The translations under genes were made by a program, and so were the position numbers. Below, piece after piece: positions 53,826-62,027 of a stretch of DNA of 64,000 nucleotides. The notes under the pieces were generated by a model. It was not told the origin of the DNA. It saw only the letters and a list, made by a program, of their open reading frames with translations, and ran no database searches. Positions within the stretch are counted from its first letter, which is position 1; each line of letters opens with the position of its first letter. This DNA is from Candidatus Methanoperedens sp. (GTDB lineage Archaea; Halobacteriota; Methanosarcinia; Methanosarcinales; Methanoperedenaceae), in assembly GCA_023249105.1 (NCBI GenBank), contig JAHFDG010000011.1:62001-126000 (forward strand), given 5' to 3'.

Positions 53826-54862
53826 GCTTTCACCGAAAATGTTTCCCAGGGCGCAAGCGCCTCTTGTTCTGTTCCGCCTTTTGTATAGACCTGTGCGACC
53901 TTCTTCGTAAGAGTCCTGCAATAACCGCATTTGTTGCATACTTTTTTACAGTTCTTCCATTGCTTCTCAAGGACACCGTCAAGGCTTTTATTGGAAATAT
54001 AGAACAGGTCTTTTAAATCCTTGGGGCAGTCCAGCAAATCCATGAGATTTCCTTCATAACTCTCATTATGGTATGCATTCACGCAATTCAGAATCCAGTC
54101 CACAAAATGCGTCCTGCCCCCTATCTTGTAAACATCCGTGATATCTTTGTAGAGCTTGATATCCTCGGGTCGTATCCACGGGGATTTGATAATCAATTCA
54201 GGATTTTCTACCCTTAATTCAAGACATTTCAAGTAATAATAATCATCAAGCACATTGGGTCTCGGTTCCGGCCCGAAGGCATGAGAGAAAAAGTTAAAAT
54301 GCGCATACCTGAAAGGGCAGCGATAAAGGCATCCTTCATTCACCAGTAACTTCAATTCACAATCCACGGAGTCGCGGATGGCATGAAGTACATCAAAATG
54401 CCTGTTGACATTGGAATCGATAACTATCGAGCTTGCCCCCAGGTCTTCAAAGAACTCAGCCTTCTGCGGCGAGTCCACAAAAGCAAGGACTGATACAACA
54501 ACATCCACATCAAAATCCCTTGAAATGGTCTCAACAAGATAGGGGTCTGCAACCACAATCGAGTCAATTCCTATATCCACAAGTTTTTTGATATACCAGT
54601 GGTTAATCCTGTAACCTTCAGGCGTTAGCTGCCGCCCGCCCATGCAGCTTGAATTCAATACCAGCTCCATCTTTACTCCGTTCTTGTGGGCATACTCAGT
54701 CTGCGCCGCGATATCCTCAAGCTGCGGGGAAGCAAGATTGCTCCTGCCCGTGCCGATATAGTCAGGAGAGCCTGCCATGAAAATAGAGTATATCTTCTCC
54801 TTTTGGGTCAATAATTCCTTTAGGCTGTCGATATGTCCTGGGGATGGGACAAAGAGCTTCAT
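53822..54862 (-). CDS. Peptidase U32 family protein
   Basis: A 346-residue protein starting MKLFVPSPGH with the U32 layout: HKNGVKMELVLNSSCMGG, IDSIVVADPYLVE, a Cys set (NEGCLYRCPFRYAHFNFFSH) and a late Cys cluster (NCKKVCNKCGYC). U32 homologs such as UbiU/UbiV and RlhA carry Fe-S clusters and serve in hydroxylation reactions; peptidase activity is unproven for this branch. ATG 54862, with GGTGAA before it, is chosen over the frame start at 54922. Confidence 0.85.
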   Translation of the reverse strand: MKLFVPSPGHIDSLKELLTQKEKIYSIFMAGSPDYIGTGRSNLASPQLEDIAAQTEYAHKNGVKMELVLNSSCMGGRQLTPEGYRINHWYIKKLVDIGIDSIVVADPYLVETISRDFDVDVVVSVLAFVDSPQKAEFFEDLGASSIVIDSNVNRHFDVLHAIRDSVDCELKLLVNEGCLYRCPFRYAHFNFFSHAFGPEPRPNVLDDYYYLKCLELRVENPELIIKSPWIRPEDIKLYKDITDVYKIGGRTHFVDWILNCVNAYHNESYEGNLMDLLDCPKDLKDLFYISNKSLDGVLEKQWKNCKKVCNKCGYCRTLTKKVAQVYTKGGTEQEALAPWETFSVKA

Positions 54863-54926
54863 GGCTTCACCTGTTATTTGCAATCCTGATAAATGTTTTG
54901 CAGGATTAGGGAGAGCGACCAAAGTT

Positions 54927-55292
54927 TCAGGATATCTTTATTTTTTTAACACAGCAATCGCGCCCTGCAATAATATCTATCTCCGTCTCACCGCATTTCG
55001 GGCATTTTATGACGGGCAGGAAAAAATGGAGCTTTTCAAAGAATTCGATAGGGCCGTTATACTCACATTTTTTGCAGTTTATTAAAGGTTTGATAACTTC
55101 GATATTGTATCTTGCGCCTTCTGCTATGGTTCCTGCTGTAATTGTTTCAAAAATGAACTTTAACTGTTCGGGGTTGAGCGCCGTAAGCTCCCCTATCTCA
55201 ATGAATACCTCTTCCACCTTTTTGGCTTCATTTTTCCGGGCCGCATCAAGTACGGCATCTATAATCGCCCCGGCGATGGATATCTCATGCAT
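54927..55292 (-). CDS. hypA: Hydrogenase nickel incorporation protein HypA
   Basis: A 121-residue nickel chaperone. It begins MHEISIAGAI with the nickel-binding Met-His-Glu and contains a zinc site from CKKC and CPKC pairs. HypA delivers nickel to NiFe hydrogenase. No hypB or hydrogenase gene is in this window, so its client must be encoded elsewhere. It lies 6 nt after the Cys-rich gene upstream. Confidence 0.92.
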   Translation of the reverse strand: MHEISIAGAIIDAVLDAARKNEAKKVEEVFIEIGELTALNPEQLKFIFETITAGTIAEGARYNIEVIKPLINCKKCEYNGPIEFFEKLHFFLPVIKCPKCGETEIDIIAGRDCCVKKIKIS

Positions 55293-55298
55293 CGCAAC

Positions 55299-56309
55299 TC
55301 ACTGCCTGACCACTTCGATTTCTGCCTTCAACTGTATGCACTTTGCGGCAGCATAGAGAAGCGACGAGAAAGCGCAAACCGTACCGATGCCCTCACCAAC
55401 AAGGGCGTCGTCCTTTTTTACCATTGCCGTGATATACGTGTCCATCCTGACATCGGTTGTCATTTCCTTTTTTTCAAGGGCGGTGAGAAGGTTATTCGCC
55501 TCTTCGCCCGTATTCTTCCCTTTCCTGCACAGTTTGACCGGACATATCCTGCAGTATTCCTTGAACAATGCGCCCCATTTCGGTCCTGCCATCCCCGCAT
55601 GCACTTCGGCTGCCACGCCAGCGTAGGCAATGCAGCATCGAAGCGCCCTACCCAGAATGACACCTTTTTCCTTTATCTCACAGCACATCCTGTCGTTCTT
55701 AAAGAAAAACCAGTTCTCTATCCCGCGCTCATATTTCTCCTTTCCTGTATTCCGCTTGTCTTTGAGTTCTTCTTTTATCTTCGCAGCAAGCTCTGGCGCA
55801 CGCGGGATGGTCGCTGCTGTTCCGCATGTGGGGCAATACGAAATCGGGCCAACTGCTATCTCCTTATCATCCTTGTCTATGAAAGCCACTTCGACGCCCC
55901 ACGAATTGCGCCTGATAGCTACTCTTCCCCCGCTTTTCCACACCTCGTTATAAGCGGAAGCCACCGGCGTGACCACCCTGCCGTAACCGTAGATGTCAGC
56001 CACTTTTTCCATATCTATAATGCACTGCAGGGACTTTGTTAATTCAGATTCTATATGTTGCGGGAAAAATCCTCCTTCTACCATAGCAAAGAGGATTGCA
56101 GGAGGCCATGTGATACCTTCTCCCTCACCCACGACATTCCCTTTGTCATCAATAATCTTCGAATATACGCCATCAGGCTGCTCCCATGTTACTGCTTTAC
56201 CTCCCAACCTTGAGATTTCTTTTAACACTTTGTGGGTTGTGCCGCAGTTGCCGTCCTCTATCCGCAGCTTCCCTTCGAGGTTTTTCCGTACAAGTTCTAC
56301 GAAATCCAT
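55299..56309 (-). CDS. Cys-rich protein of unknown function next to hypA
   Basis: A 336-residue soluble protein with many cysteines: C22 in GNCGTTHK, a C-x2-C in SYCPTCGTAA, paired CC in DRMCCEIKE and ALRCCIAYAG, and CRICPVKLC late in the chain. The number and spacing suggest one or more metal or Fe-S centres. The sequence does not match a family that I can name. Close packing with hypA (6 nt) and a TusA-like gene upstream suggests a role in metal or sulfur chemistry, which is inference. Confidence 0.75.
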   Translation of the reverse strand: MDFVELVRKNLEGKLRIEDGNCGTTHKVLKEISRLGGKAVTWEQPDGVYSKIIDDKGNVVGEGEGITWPPAILFAMVEGGFFPQHIESELTKSLQCIIDMEKVADIYGYGRVVTPVASAYNEVWKSGGRVAIRRNSWGVEVAFIDKDDKEIAVGPISYCPTCGTAATIPRAPELAAKIKEELKDKRNTGKEKYERGIENWFFFKNDRMCCEIKEKGVILGRALRCCIAYAGVAAEVHAGMAGPKWGALFKEYCRICPVKLCRKGKNTGEEANNLLTALEKKEMTTDVRMDTYITAMVKKDDALVGEGIGTVCAFSSLLYAAAKCIQLKAEIEVVRQ

Positions 56310-56319
56310 AACTATAGTT

Positions 56320-56330
56320 AGTAATATTAC
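56320..56330. promoter_or_regulatory. AGTAATATTAC palindromic element upstream of the Cys-rich gene
   Basis: The palindrome GTAATATTAC lies 11 nt before the ATG at 56309 and shares 11 bases with the site at 52163-52174 upstream of mch. A TATA-like TTTAAG near 56343-56348 (minus strand) would put the start site in or near it. Confidence 0.3.
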
Positions 56331-56353
56331 GAACGTTTTCTGCTTAAAGCTTA

Positions 56354-56572
56354 TTAATGTTTTTTGATGATAACTTTGATATGGCCTTCAGACTCGCTTA
56401 TTTCCAGAACTTCGTGGTGATGGGTCTTGCACCAGCCTGAAATAGTCTCTTTTCCTGTAGGATCATCAATCAATACTTCCAGTTTTTCACCGGATGGTAC
56501 CGTTTCCAGTTTTTTCTTCGTATAGAATAATACGAAGGGGCAGACCTTGCCCTGAAGATTCAGGTATTCCAT
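56354..56572 (-). CDS. TusA/SirA-like sulfur carrier protein
   Basis: A 72-residue protein with the TusA fold pattern: LNLQGKVCPFVLFYTKKKLE with Cys11 in C-P-x-x, the LEVLIDDPTGKETISGWCK core and a terminal strand KVIIKK. The second Pro of the usual CPxP is replaced (CPFV). Such proteins carry persulfide sulfur on the Cys. It lies 44 nt upstream of the Cys-rich gene, on the same strand. Confidence 0.85.
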   Translation of the reverse strand: MEYLNLQGKVCPFVLFYTKKKLETVPSGEKLEVLIDDPTGKETISGWCKTHHHEVLEISESEGHIKVIIKKH

Positions 56573-56741
56573 GAGAATCTTTATGATTGACTGTTATATT
56601 AAACCTTTATCAGGCATATGCAATTTGAATTTAATAAAAGGGTTTAACCTGTCTTTCACAAAAGGAAATAAATCTTCTCTCAAAAAATCTCAATATCCCG
56701 TCATGACAAAATTAATATACCGATAAAATGATTAACGGTTT

Positions 56742-57464
56742 ATGATGCTTGCCCCATTTTTATATGGAAATGAGGAAACTATCGGGTTGCACGTGGTTCT
56801 TTCAAATATCTTCTGGTGGGCTTCCCTTGTCCTGGTCATCACAGCATACAGGAATCGAAACCTGTGGAATGTAGGTGATATGCCTTGGACTTTTTTATTT
56901 TTAATCTTCATCTTTTTCGGAATTCGTGAATTGGGTCATCTAAGTAGCTCACCTTTCATTGCTTCCATACGATATGTTTTCGGAATATGGGCTGCAATTT
57001 TTATGGCTTCTCTGTTTATCTACCTCTATATTTTGATATACATCCGGAAAACAATTCCAAAGATTGCGACATACATTCCTTTTGCTCTTGCTCTTCTGGT
57101 CCCGCTTGTCATAATTTTCCTATTTTTTGCAGGCATAAAACCTGATGATTTGAAAAATATCATGTCTTCAATAGAAAATCTCGTATGGATAGCGGCAAGC
57201 TCAATAACAATTTTAACAACCTACATGCTTGGAACGCGGGCAGCAGGGGGATTTGTAAAAATATATATGTTATTCCAGATAGCAGCAATTTTCGCTCTTT
57301 TATGGAAATTCCTGGGTCTCATATCGAGTATGGGCTGCACAGTACCTTACTCTCTTCGTGAAACCCTTGAAACGCTTTTTGGGGTGTTTGCGGTAATATC
57401 CGTATACGTACTGACAAAAATGCTAAAATCGTTAGCAAGGCAGATTCACGGGGGATTGACATGA
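56742..57464 (+). CDS. Seven-span membrane protein, function unknown
   Basis: A 240-residue protein with seven hydrophobic helices, a short N-terminus likely outside, and no extended soluble domain. No family is recognised; the topology recalls 7TM sensor modules. It overlaps the roadblock gene by 4 nt, which suggests that the two work together. The basic C-terminus (KMLKSLARQIHGG) faces the cytoplasm if the N-terminus is outside. Confidence 0.72.
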   Translation: MMLAPFLYGNEETIGLHVVLSNIFWWASLVLVITAYRNRNLWNVGDMPWTFLFLIFIFFGIRELGHLSSSPFIASIRYVFGIWAAIFMASLFIYLYILIYIRKTIPKIATYIPFALALLVPLVIIFLFFAGIKPDDLKNIMSSIENLVWIAASSITILTTYMLGTRAAGGFVKIYMLFQIAAIFALLWKFLGLISSMGCTVPYSLRETLETLFGVFAVISVYVLTKMLKSLARQIHGGLT

Positions 57465-57874
57465 CCACCAAAGCTGAATTATATCATCTTGCACTTGAGA
57501 ACCTGGAAAATTCTACAGGTGATATTTTAAGCTCCGCGCTGGTGACCGATGACGGGCTGGTTATGACAAGCACGACTTCAGGAGACGTAAACAAAGAAAC
57601 CTTTGCTGCATACTGTGCGGCGGCATTCAAACGCGCAAGCGAGACTATGGAAGAACTTTCAGGCGAGAATATCGATACATTGTTTTTTGAATCCAAAAAT
57701 CACCGTGTCGTAACGGTGCGTGTTGGGGAACATGCTCTCCTGGTCGCATTGACAGGTAAGAATGTCCAGATGGGGCTTGTACTTATCAATATGCAAAAGA
57801 CTGCCCAGAAAATAAAGGAATTAAGTGAAACAAGTATTTTCACACCGTCCGCGGTATTGGCGGAAGCACATTAA
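57461..57874 (+). CDS. Roadblock/LC7 domain protein
   Basis: A 137-residue Roadblock/LC7 protein: ILSSALVTDDGLVMTST, the helix KETFAAYCAAAFKRASETM, HRVVTVRVGEHALLVALTG and the final helix. In other systems such proteins bind small GTPases or regulate gliding and motor functions. No GTPase gene is nearby; the partner is more likely the 7TM protein to which it is translationally coupled. Confidence 0.88.
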   Translation: MTTKAELYHLALENLENSTGDILSSALVTDDGLVMTSTTSGDVNKETFAAYCAAAFKRASETMEELSGENIDTLFFESKNHRVVTVRVGEHALLVALTGKNVQMGLVLINMQKTAQKIKELSETSIFTPSAVLAEAH

Positions 57875-57897
57875 CCAATTAACGAATCCGGAACGCA

Positions 57898-58443
57898 ATG
57901 AACAGGACGCAAGCTAAAACCAAAATATGGCTGGTTAACGATAAGGAAGAGCCGATTATGGGGGAAGGGAAGGCTGCTATTTTGAAAGCCATAAATGAGG
58001 AAGGGTCGCTGAACAAAGCATGCAGGAAAGTGAAAATATCTTATAAACATGCATGGCTCTTGTTAAGAGAGATTGAAGAGAGCGTAGGTGAGCCTGTGAT
58101 AATTAAAAAACGGGGTGGAAAAGCGCAGGGTACATTCCTGACCGAAAAGGCGATAAACTTGCTTGAGGAATACAGCACATATCAGGATATAGTCGTACAA
58201 ACTGTTTATGACAAAACTTTCTGGGAGGTGATCGGGTTGAAAATCTCTGCAAGGAACCAGATGAAAGGCAAAGTAATAGAAGTTGATAAAGAAGGTCTTA
58301 TTGCAAAGGTTAAGATTTCTATCGAGCCGACAACGATAACAGCGGTCATCACGAAAGAGGCTGCCGATGCTCTTGCAATTAAAAAAGATGATAAAGTATT
58401 GGCGGTTGTAAAGGCAACAGAAGTGATGATAGGGAAAGAATGA
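57898..58443 (+). CDS. modE: ModE-type molybdate/tungstate-responsive regulator
   Basis: A 181-residue protein with an N-terminal winged helix (AILKAINEEGSLNKACRKVK, then SYKHAWLLLREIEE), the GGKAQGTFLTEKA segment of ModE/LysR-type proteins, and a C-terminal TOBE (molbindin) domain (ISARNQMKGKVIEVDKEGL to the end). It has a single TOBE, whereas E. coli ModE has two. It lies directly upstream of the Tup genes and most likely represses them when oxyanion is plentiful. Confidence 0.9.
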   Translation: MNRTQAKTKIWLVNDKEEPIMGEGKAAILKAINEEGSLNKACRKVKISYKHAWLLLREIEESVGEPVIIKKRGGKAQGTFLTEKAINLLEEYSTYQDIVVQTVYDKTFWEVIGLKISARNQMKGKVIEVDKEGLIAKVKISIEPTTITAVITKEAADALAIKKDDKVLAVVKATEVMIGKE

Positions 58444-58494
58444 CTGAATCTTTTGGTTAATTAAATATTAAAAGCGGCACAACTTTTTCGAAAC

Positions 58495-58529
58495 TTTTAT
58501 TAATTAGCATTATGTTTGAGTGAACATAA
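58495..58529 (+). promoter_or_regulatory. tupA promoter with candidate ModE operator
   Basis: TTTTATTAA (58495-58503) is a TATA box preceded by CGAAAC (BRE-like). The predicted start near 58524 falls inside a perfect inverted repeat TTATGTT-TGAGTG-AACATAA (58510-58529). Arms of 7 with a 6-base spacer resemble the half-site spacing of ModE operators. Binding there would block initiation. Confidence 0.65.
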
Positions 58530-58541
58530 AGAGGCAATAAT

Positions 58542-59417
58542 ATGAAAAACCTGTTTGCTAAAATAATTTTAGTTTCGATTTTTATATCGCTATTTGCTGG
58601 CTGTGTCCAGCAGGCACCGGCTGGAAATACAACATCCCCGACATCAACCGCATCCGCTCCGCAGGATTTGCGTTTAGCCACGACCACTTCCACCTGCGAT
58701 ACTGGATTGCTCGATGTTCTGAACAAAAAGTTCGAGGATGAAAATAACGTCAGGATATTAACCGTGTGTGAAGGGACAGGAAAATCTATCGCAACCGGAG
58801 AACTCGGTGCAGCAGACGTTGTGATGGTGCACGCTGTCCAACTTGAATTAAAGGCTGTTGCCAACAGGAGTTTCATAAACAGAAGCTACATGATGTACAA
58901 TTATTTCGTAATCATCGGACCTGAGAGCGACCCTGCAGGAATAAGGAATGCCAGCAATGCCACGGATGCTTTCCGCAGGATAGCCGCAAAGCAGTCTCCC
59001 TTCATATCGCGCGGCGACAACTCGGGCACAGATATAATGGAAAAATCCATCTGGAAGGCTGCAAATATCACCCCAGCCGGGACATGGTACCAATCCGTGG
59101 GCAAAGGCATGGGTGAGACCATCACAACCGCTGACATCAAAAGTGGTTATACTCTTTCTGACAGGGGAACATACCTTGCGATGAAGGATAAAATAAAACT
59201 GAGGCTCCTTTTCGAATCCGACCAGAAGTATCTCTTCAACCCCTACCATGTCATGGCTGTGAACCCCGCGAAATTCCCGAACGTGAAATACGACCTTGCA
59301 ATGAAATATATTAACTATGTGATATCTCCGCAGGGACAGGATATCATAAGGAATTACGGTAAGGATATATTCGGGGAAGCGCTTTTCGTGCCAGCCGCAG
59401 GTATTAAGGAGCAATGA
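58542..59417 (+). CDS. tupA: Tungstate ABC transporter substrate-binding lipoprotein TupA
   Basis: A 291-residue lipoprotein (lipobox LFAGC, Cys21) with a Thr/Ser/Ala linker. The binding domain begins RLATTTSTCDTGLLDVL, the hallmark of TupA rather than ModA or WtpA. Further blocks are GAADVVMVHA and FISRGDNSGTDI. It captures tungstate outside the membrane. GAGG at 58531-58534 precedes the ATG. Overlaps tupB by 4 nt. Confidence 0.93.
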   Translation: MKNLFAKIILVSIFISLFAGCVQQAPAGNTTSPTSTASAPQDLRLATTTSTCDTGLLDVLNKKFEDENNVRILTVCEGTGKSIATGELGAADVVMVHAVQLELKAVANRSFINRSYMMYNYFVIIGPESDPAGIRNASNATDAFRRIAAKQSPFISRGDNSGTDIMEKSIWKAANITPAGTWYQSVGKGMGETITTADIKSGYTLSDRGTYLAMKDKIKLRLLFESDQKYLFNPYHVMAVNPAKFPNVKYDLAMKYINYVISPQGQDIIRNYGKDIFGEALFVPAAGIKEQ

Positions 59418-60148
59418 GCGGTGCAGACTTCCTGTTTCAGGGAATTATCAGGGCGTTTGAGCTGATATTCAGCTTAAACCCTTACATCATTAGCATAACA
59501 GGCGTCTCTATCAAAGTATCAGGCACTGCCACGCTCCTCGCAACCCTGACCGCAATACCCCTCGCATATGCGCTTGCGTTTTTACACTTCAGGGGAAGGC
59601 AGGCGCTTATTGCGCTTGTAAATACAGGTATGGGGCTGCCTCCTGTTTTTGTGGGACTATTTATTTTCATTATGCTCGTTCCTGCAGGGCCTTTCGGCTT
59701 TGCGAATAAAATCTTCACGCCGCAAGCTATGATACTGGCCCAGTATATACTGGTCACGCCAATAATAACCGGAATCTCACTTGCTGCAATAAAAGCTGTT
59801 CCCAAACCCATAATCGAAACCGTATATACGCTGGGAGGAAGCTGGAAGGAAGCAATTATCATGACATTCTGTGAGGCGAGGTTCGGTATTATCACCGCTA
59901 TACTGGCCGGGCTTGGGAGGGCGCTTGCCGAAGTGGGCGCCATCCTCATCGTGGGCGGCAACATCGCCTATACGGGCAGCGTGGGTGGAATAGGCGAGGG
60001 GGAATCTTACACCCGCACACTGACCACAGCTATAACATCCGAGACCAGCAAAGGGGATATCTCAACATCCATTGCGCTCGGGATAATCCTTATCTCACTC
60101 AACCTTTCCATAAATCTGCTGGCTAATTTTTTCCAGAGGAGGAGTTAA
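59414..60148 (+). CDS. tupB: Tungstate ABC transporter permease TupB
   Basis: A 244-residue permease with about six spans. The EAA-like loop TLGGSWKEAIIMTFCEARFG and GLGRALAEVGAILIVGGNI are characteristic of TupB/ModB-type permeases. Translationally coupled to tupA and followed 3 nt later by the ATPase gene. Confidence 0.93.
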   Translation: MSGADFLFQGIIRAFELIFSLNPYIISITGVSIKVSGTATLLATLTAIPLAYALAFLHFRGRQALIALVNTGMGLPPVFVGLFIFIMLVPAGPFGFANKIFTPQAMILAQYILVTPIITGISLAAIKAVPKPIIETVYTLGGSWKEAIIMTFCEARFGIITAILAGLGRALAEVGAILIVGGNIAYTGSVGGIGEGESYTRTLTTAITSETSKGDISTSIALGIILISLNLSINLLANFFQRRS

Positions 60149-60151
60149 GTA

Positions 60152-60871
60152 GTGGAATTATTCAGGGTTGAAAACGTCTGCATGGCTTTCGGGAAAAAAG
60201 ATGTTTTAAAAAACATAAACCTGGGAATCAGGCGCGGTGAAATATTCGCCATAATAGGACCAAGCGGCGCGGGAAAGACCACGCTTCTGCGGATACTTAA
60301 CCTGTTCGAGAAACCCCTATGCGGAAACCTGATATTCAACGGCCTTGATGCAGGTAAAACCGGCGGCTTGAGGCGCAGGATGTCAATGCTTTTCCAGACA
60401 CCTGTTGTTTTTAATGCATCGGTTTTCGATAATGTGGCTTATGGATTGAAGGTTCGAGGCTTTGACAAAAGGGCAATAGAGAAAAAGGTCAGCGAAGCCT
60501 TGAATACAGTTGGACTTCCCGGTATGGGAAAAGAAAAAGCCCGCATGTTATCAGGTGGAGAAACGCAGCGTATGGCTTTTGCGAGGGCTATAGTCTATGA
60601 CCCCGAGATACTCCTTCTTGATGAGCCCACATCGAATCTTGACCCAGCCAATGTGGCAAAGATAGAGGAAATCATAAAACGCATAAGGGATGAGCGCGGG
60701 ACGACAATCCTGATAGCGACACACAACATCCCGCAGGTAAGGCGCATTGCAGACAGGGTGGGGGTGCTTTTAAATGGGGAATTGATTGAAGTGAATAGCA
60801 TTGAGGGGATTTTTACGGAGCCTGAGGACGAGAGGTCGGCGGCGTTCATAAGGGGGGAGATGATTTATTGA
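60152..60871 (+). CDS. tupC: Tungstate ABC transporter ATPase TupC
   Basis: A 239-residue ABC ATPase. It has Walker A GPSGAGKTT (38-46), Q-loop in SMLFQTPVV, signature LSGGETQRMA, Walker B ILLLDEPTSNLDPAN and the H-loop in ATHNIPQ. Start is GTG 60152. It powers tungstate uptake, probably for W-dependent formylmethanofuran dehydrogenase or aldehyde ferredoxin oxidoreductases encoded elsewhere (inference). Confidence 0.93.
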   Translation: MELFRVENVCMAFGKKDVLKNINLGIRRGEIFAIIGPSGAGKTTLLRILNLFEKPLCGNLIFNGLDAGKTGGLRRRMSMLFQTPVVFNASVFDNVAYGLKVRGFDKRAIEKKVSEALNTVGLPGMGKEKARMLSGGETQRMAFARAIVYDPEILLLDEPTSNLDPANVAKIEEIIKRIRDERGTTILIATHNIPQVRRIADRVGVLLNGELIEVNSIEGIFTEPEDERSAAFIRGEMIY

Positions 60872-60919
60872 TACGATAATTTGCTAGGATATTATACGGA
60901 TATTTTGGTTCTTTAACTA

Positions 60920-61651
60920 TTAATGAAATATGGTAGACAAATTTTTATCCATAGAATATGAAATTTCACGTGTCCAGTTTATAGTAGTATTAATAGAATA
61001 TTGGGCATTTTGTTTTAAATCGTCTATTTTTTCAGATTCTAATAACTTTAAGATTTGTTCTGCAGTTTCTGAACTTTTCTCAACCATATATGTTCGAACA
61101 AACCAATGTGCATTTCCTAAAATAATTTCAATACATGTGGGGCAGGAAAATGCAAATTTATTCAATCCTATTGCTCTGTATGCAACCCCAACGCCTTCAT
61201 ATACAGGAATTGCAAAAGCGGTTGTTACAACTAGCGCAGTCTCCAAACCAAATGTACCTATTGCTACATAAAATATCTTCTCTTTCTCAGTTGTACCATC
61301 ATACTCTTTTGCCGACATCACAACTTCATTGTAATTATTAATGAGCGGACCATATTCGGTTAATACTCGGGATATTTTTTGATAACTTTCATCTGTGATT
61401 TCAAATTCTTGAATATTATACCCCCCTTCCTTATTTAGTAATCGTATCAAGTCGTTGAAATTATCTGCAATATCTTTAAATTTTGCATAAGAATCAACAC
61501 TTCCCAACTCGAGAGGATGGAGTTTTGCTATTTCTCGGGCTAACTTCTCTGTTGTTGCATTTTTTGATTGCAAATTTTCATTTGGAACTTTAGTGATACA
61601 GCCCTGCAATAATACAAATAATATAGCTATTATAATAATTATTCTTTTCAT
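60920..61651 (-). CDS. Putative lipoprotein, AT-rich, function unknown
   Basis: A 243-residue protein with a signal peptide of Ile-rich residues ending in a lipobox LLQGC (Cys18). The mature part is mostly helical with one hydrophobic stretch (VAIGTFGLETALVVTTAFAI), and two cysteines in FSCPTC. No family is recognised. The codon use is clearly more AT-rich than tupC, suggesting recent acquisition. Convergent with tupC. Confidence 0.68.
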   Translation of the reverse strand: MKRIIIIIAILFVLLQGCITKVPNENLQSKNATTEKLAREIAKLHPLELGSVDSYAKFKDIADNFNDLIRLLNKEGGYNIQEFEITDESYQKISRVLTEYGPLINNYNEVVMSAKEYDGTTEKEKIFYVAIGTFGLETALVVTTAFAIPVYEGVGVAYRAIGLNKFAFSCPTCIEIILGNAHWFVRTYMVEKSSETAEQILKLLESEKIDDLKQNAQYSINTTINWTREISYSMDKNLSTIFH

Positions 61652-61783
61652 TTATATTCTTTTTTCTCACTTTAACTATGCTAGAATAAGTATACTTACA
61701 TGACCTTCTGTTTGTTTCCTATTCGTTATATTTGATGCCAAAAAAAATTGGATAACTAAATATCGAGCAGGAACACCTAGCTA

Positions 61784-61981
61784 CTATCTTTTGTAATACC
61801 CATAGAGTATCCATAATACTATCAAAACTGCGAGCAGATTTATTAAATTAAGAATAAATTTTGGTAAAGGCCAGAATGGCGCTATATAATCAAAAATTTG
61901 TTGTATCACCCAATATATTATGCTAAAAATAATAATGTATATTACTATTTTTATTATATCCTCTAGTAAATCACTCATCAA
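61784..61981 (-). CDS. Small two-span membrane protein (65 aa)
   Basis: A 65-residue, Ile-rich protein with two hydrophobic helices separated by FWPLPKF and a basic end YGYYKR. The frame is AT-rich like its neighbour lipoprotein. No family recognised and no clear ribosome site, so it is a modest-confidence gene. The bases 61652-61783 hold no gene. Confidence 0.5.
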   Translation of the reverse strand: MMSDLLEDIIKIVIYIIIFSIIYWVIQQIFDYIAPFWPLPKFILNLINLLAVLIVLWILYGYYKR

Positions 61982-62027
61982 GATAGATATAATTCACTTG
62001 GTTAATATCTTTTTCGGTAATAGAATT

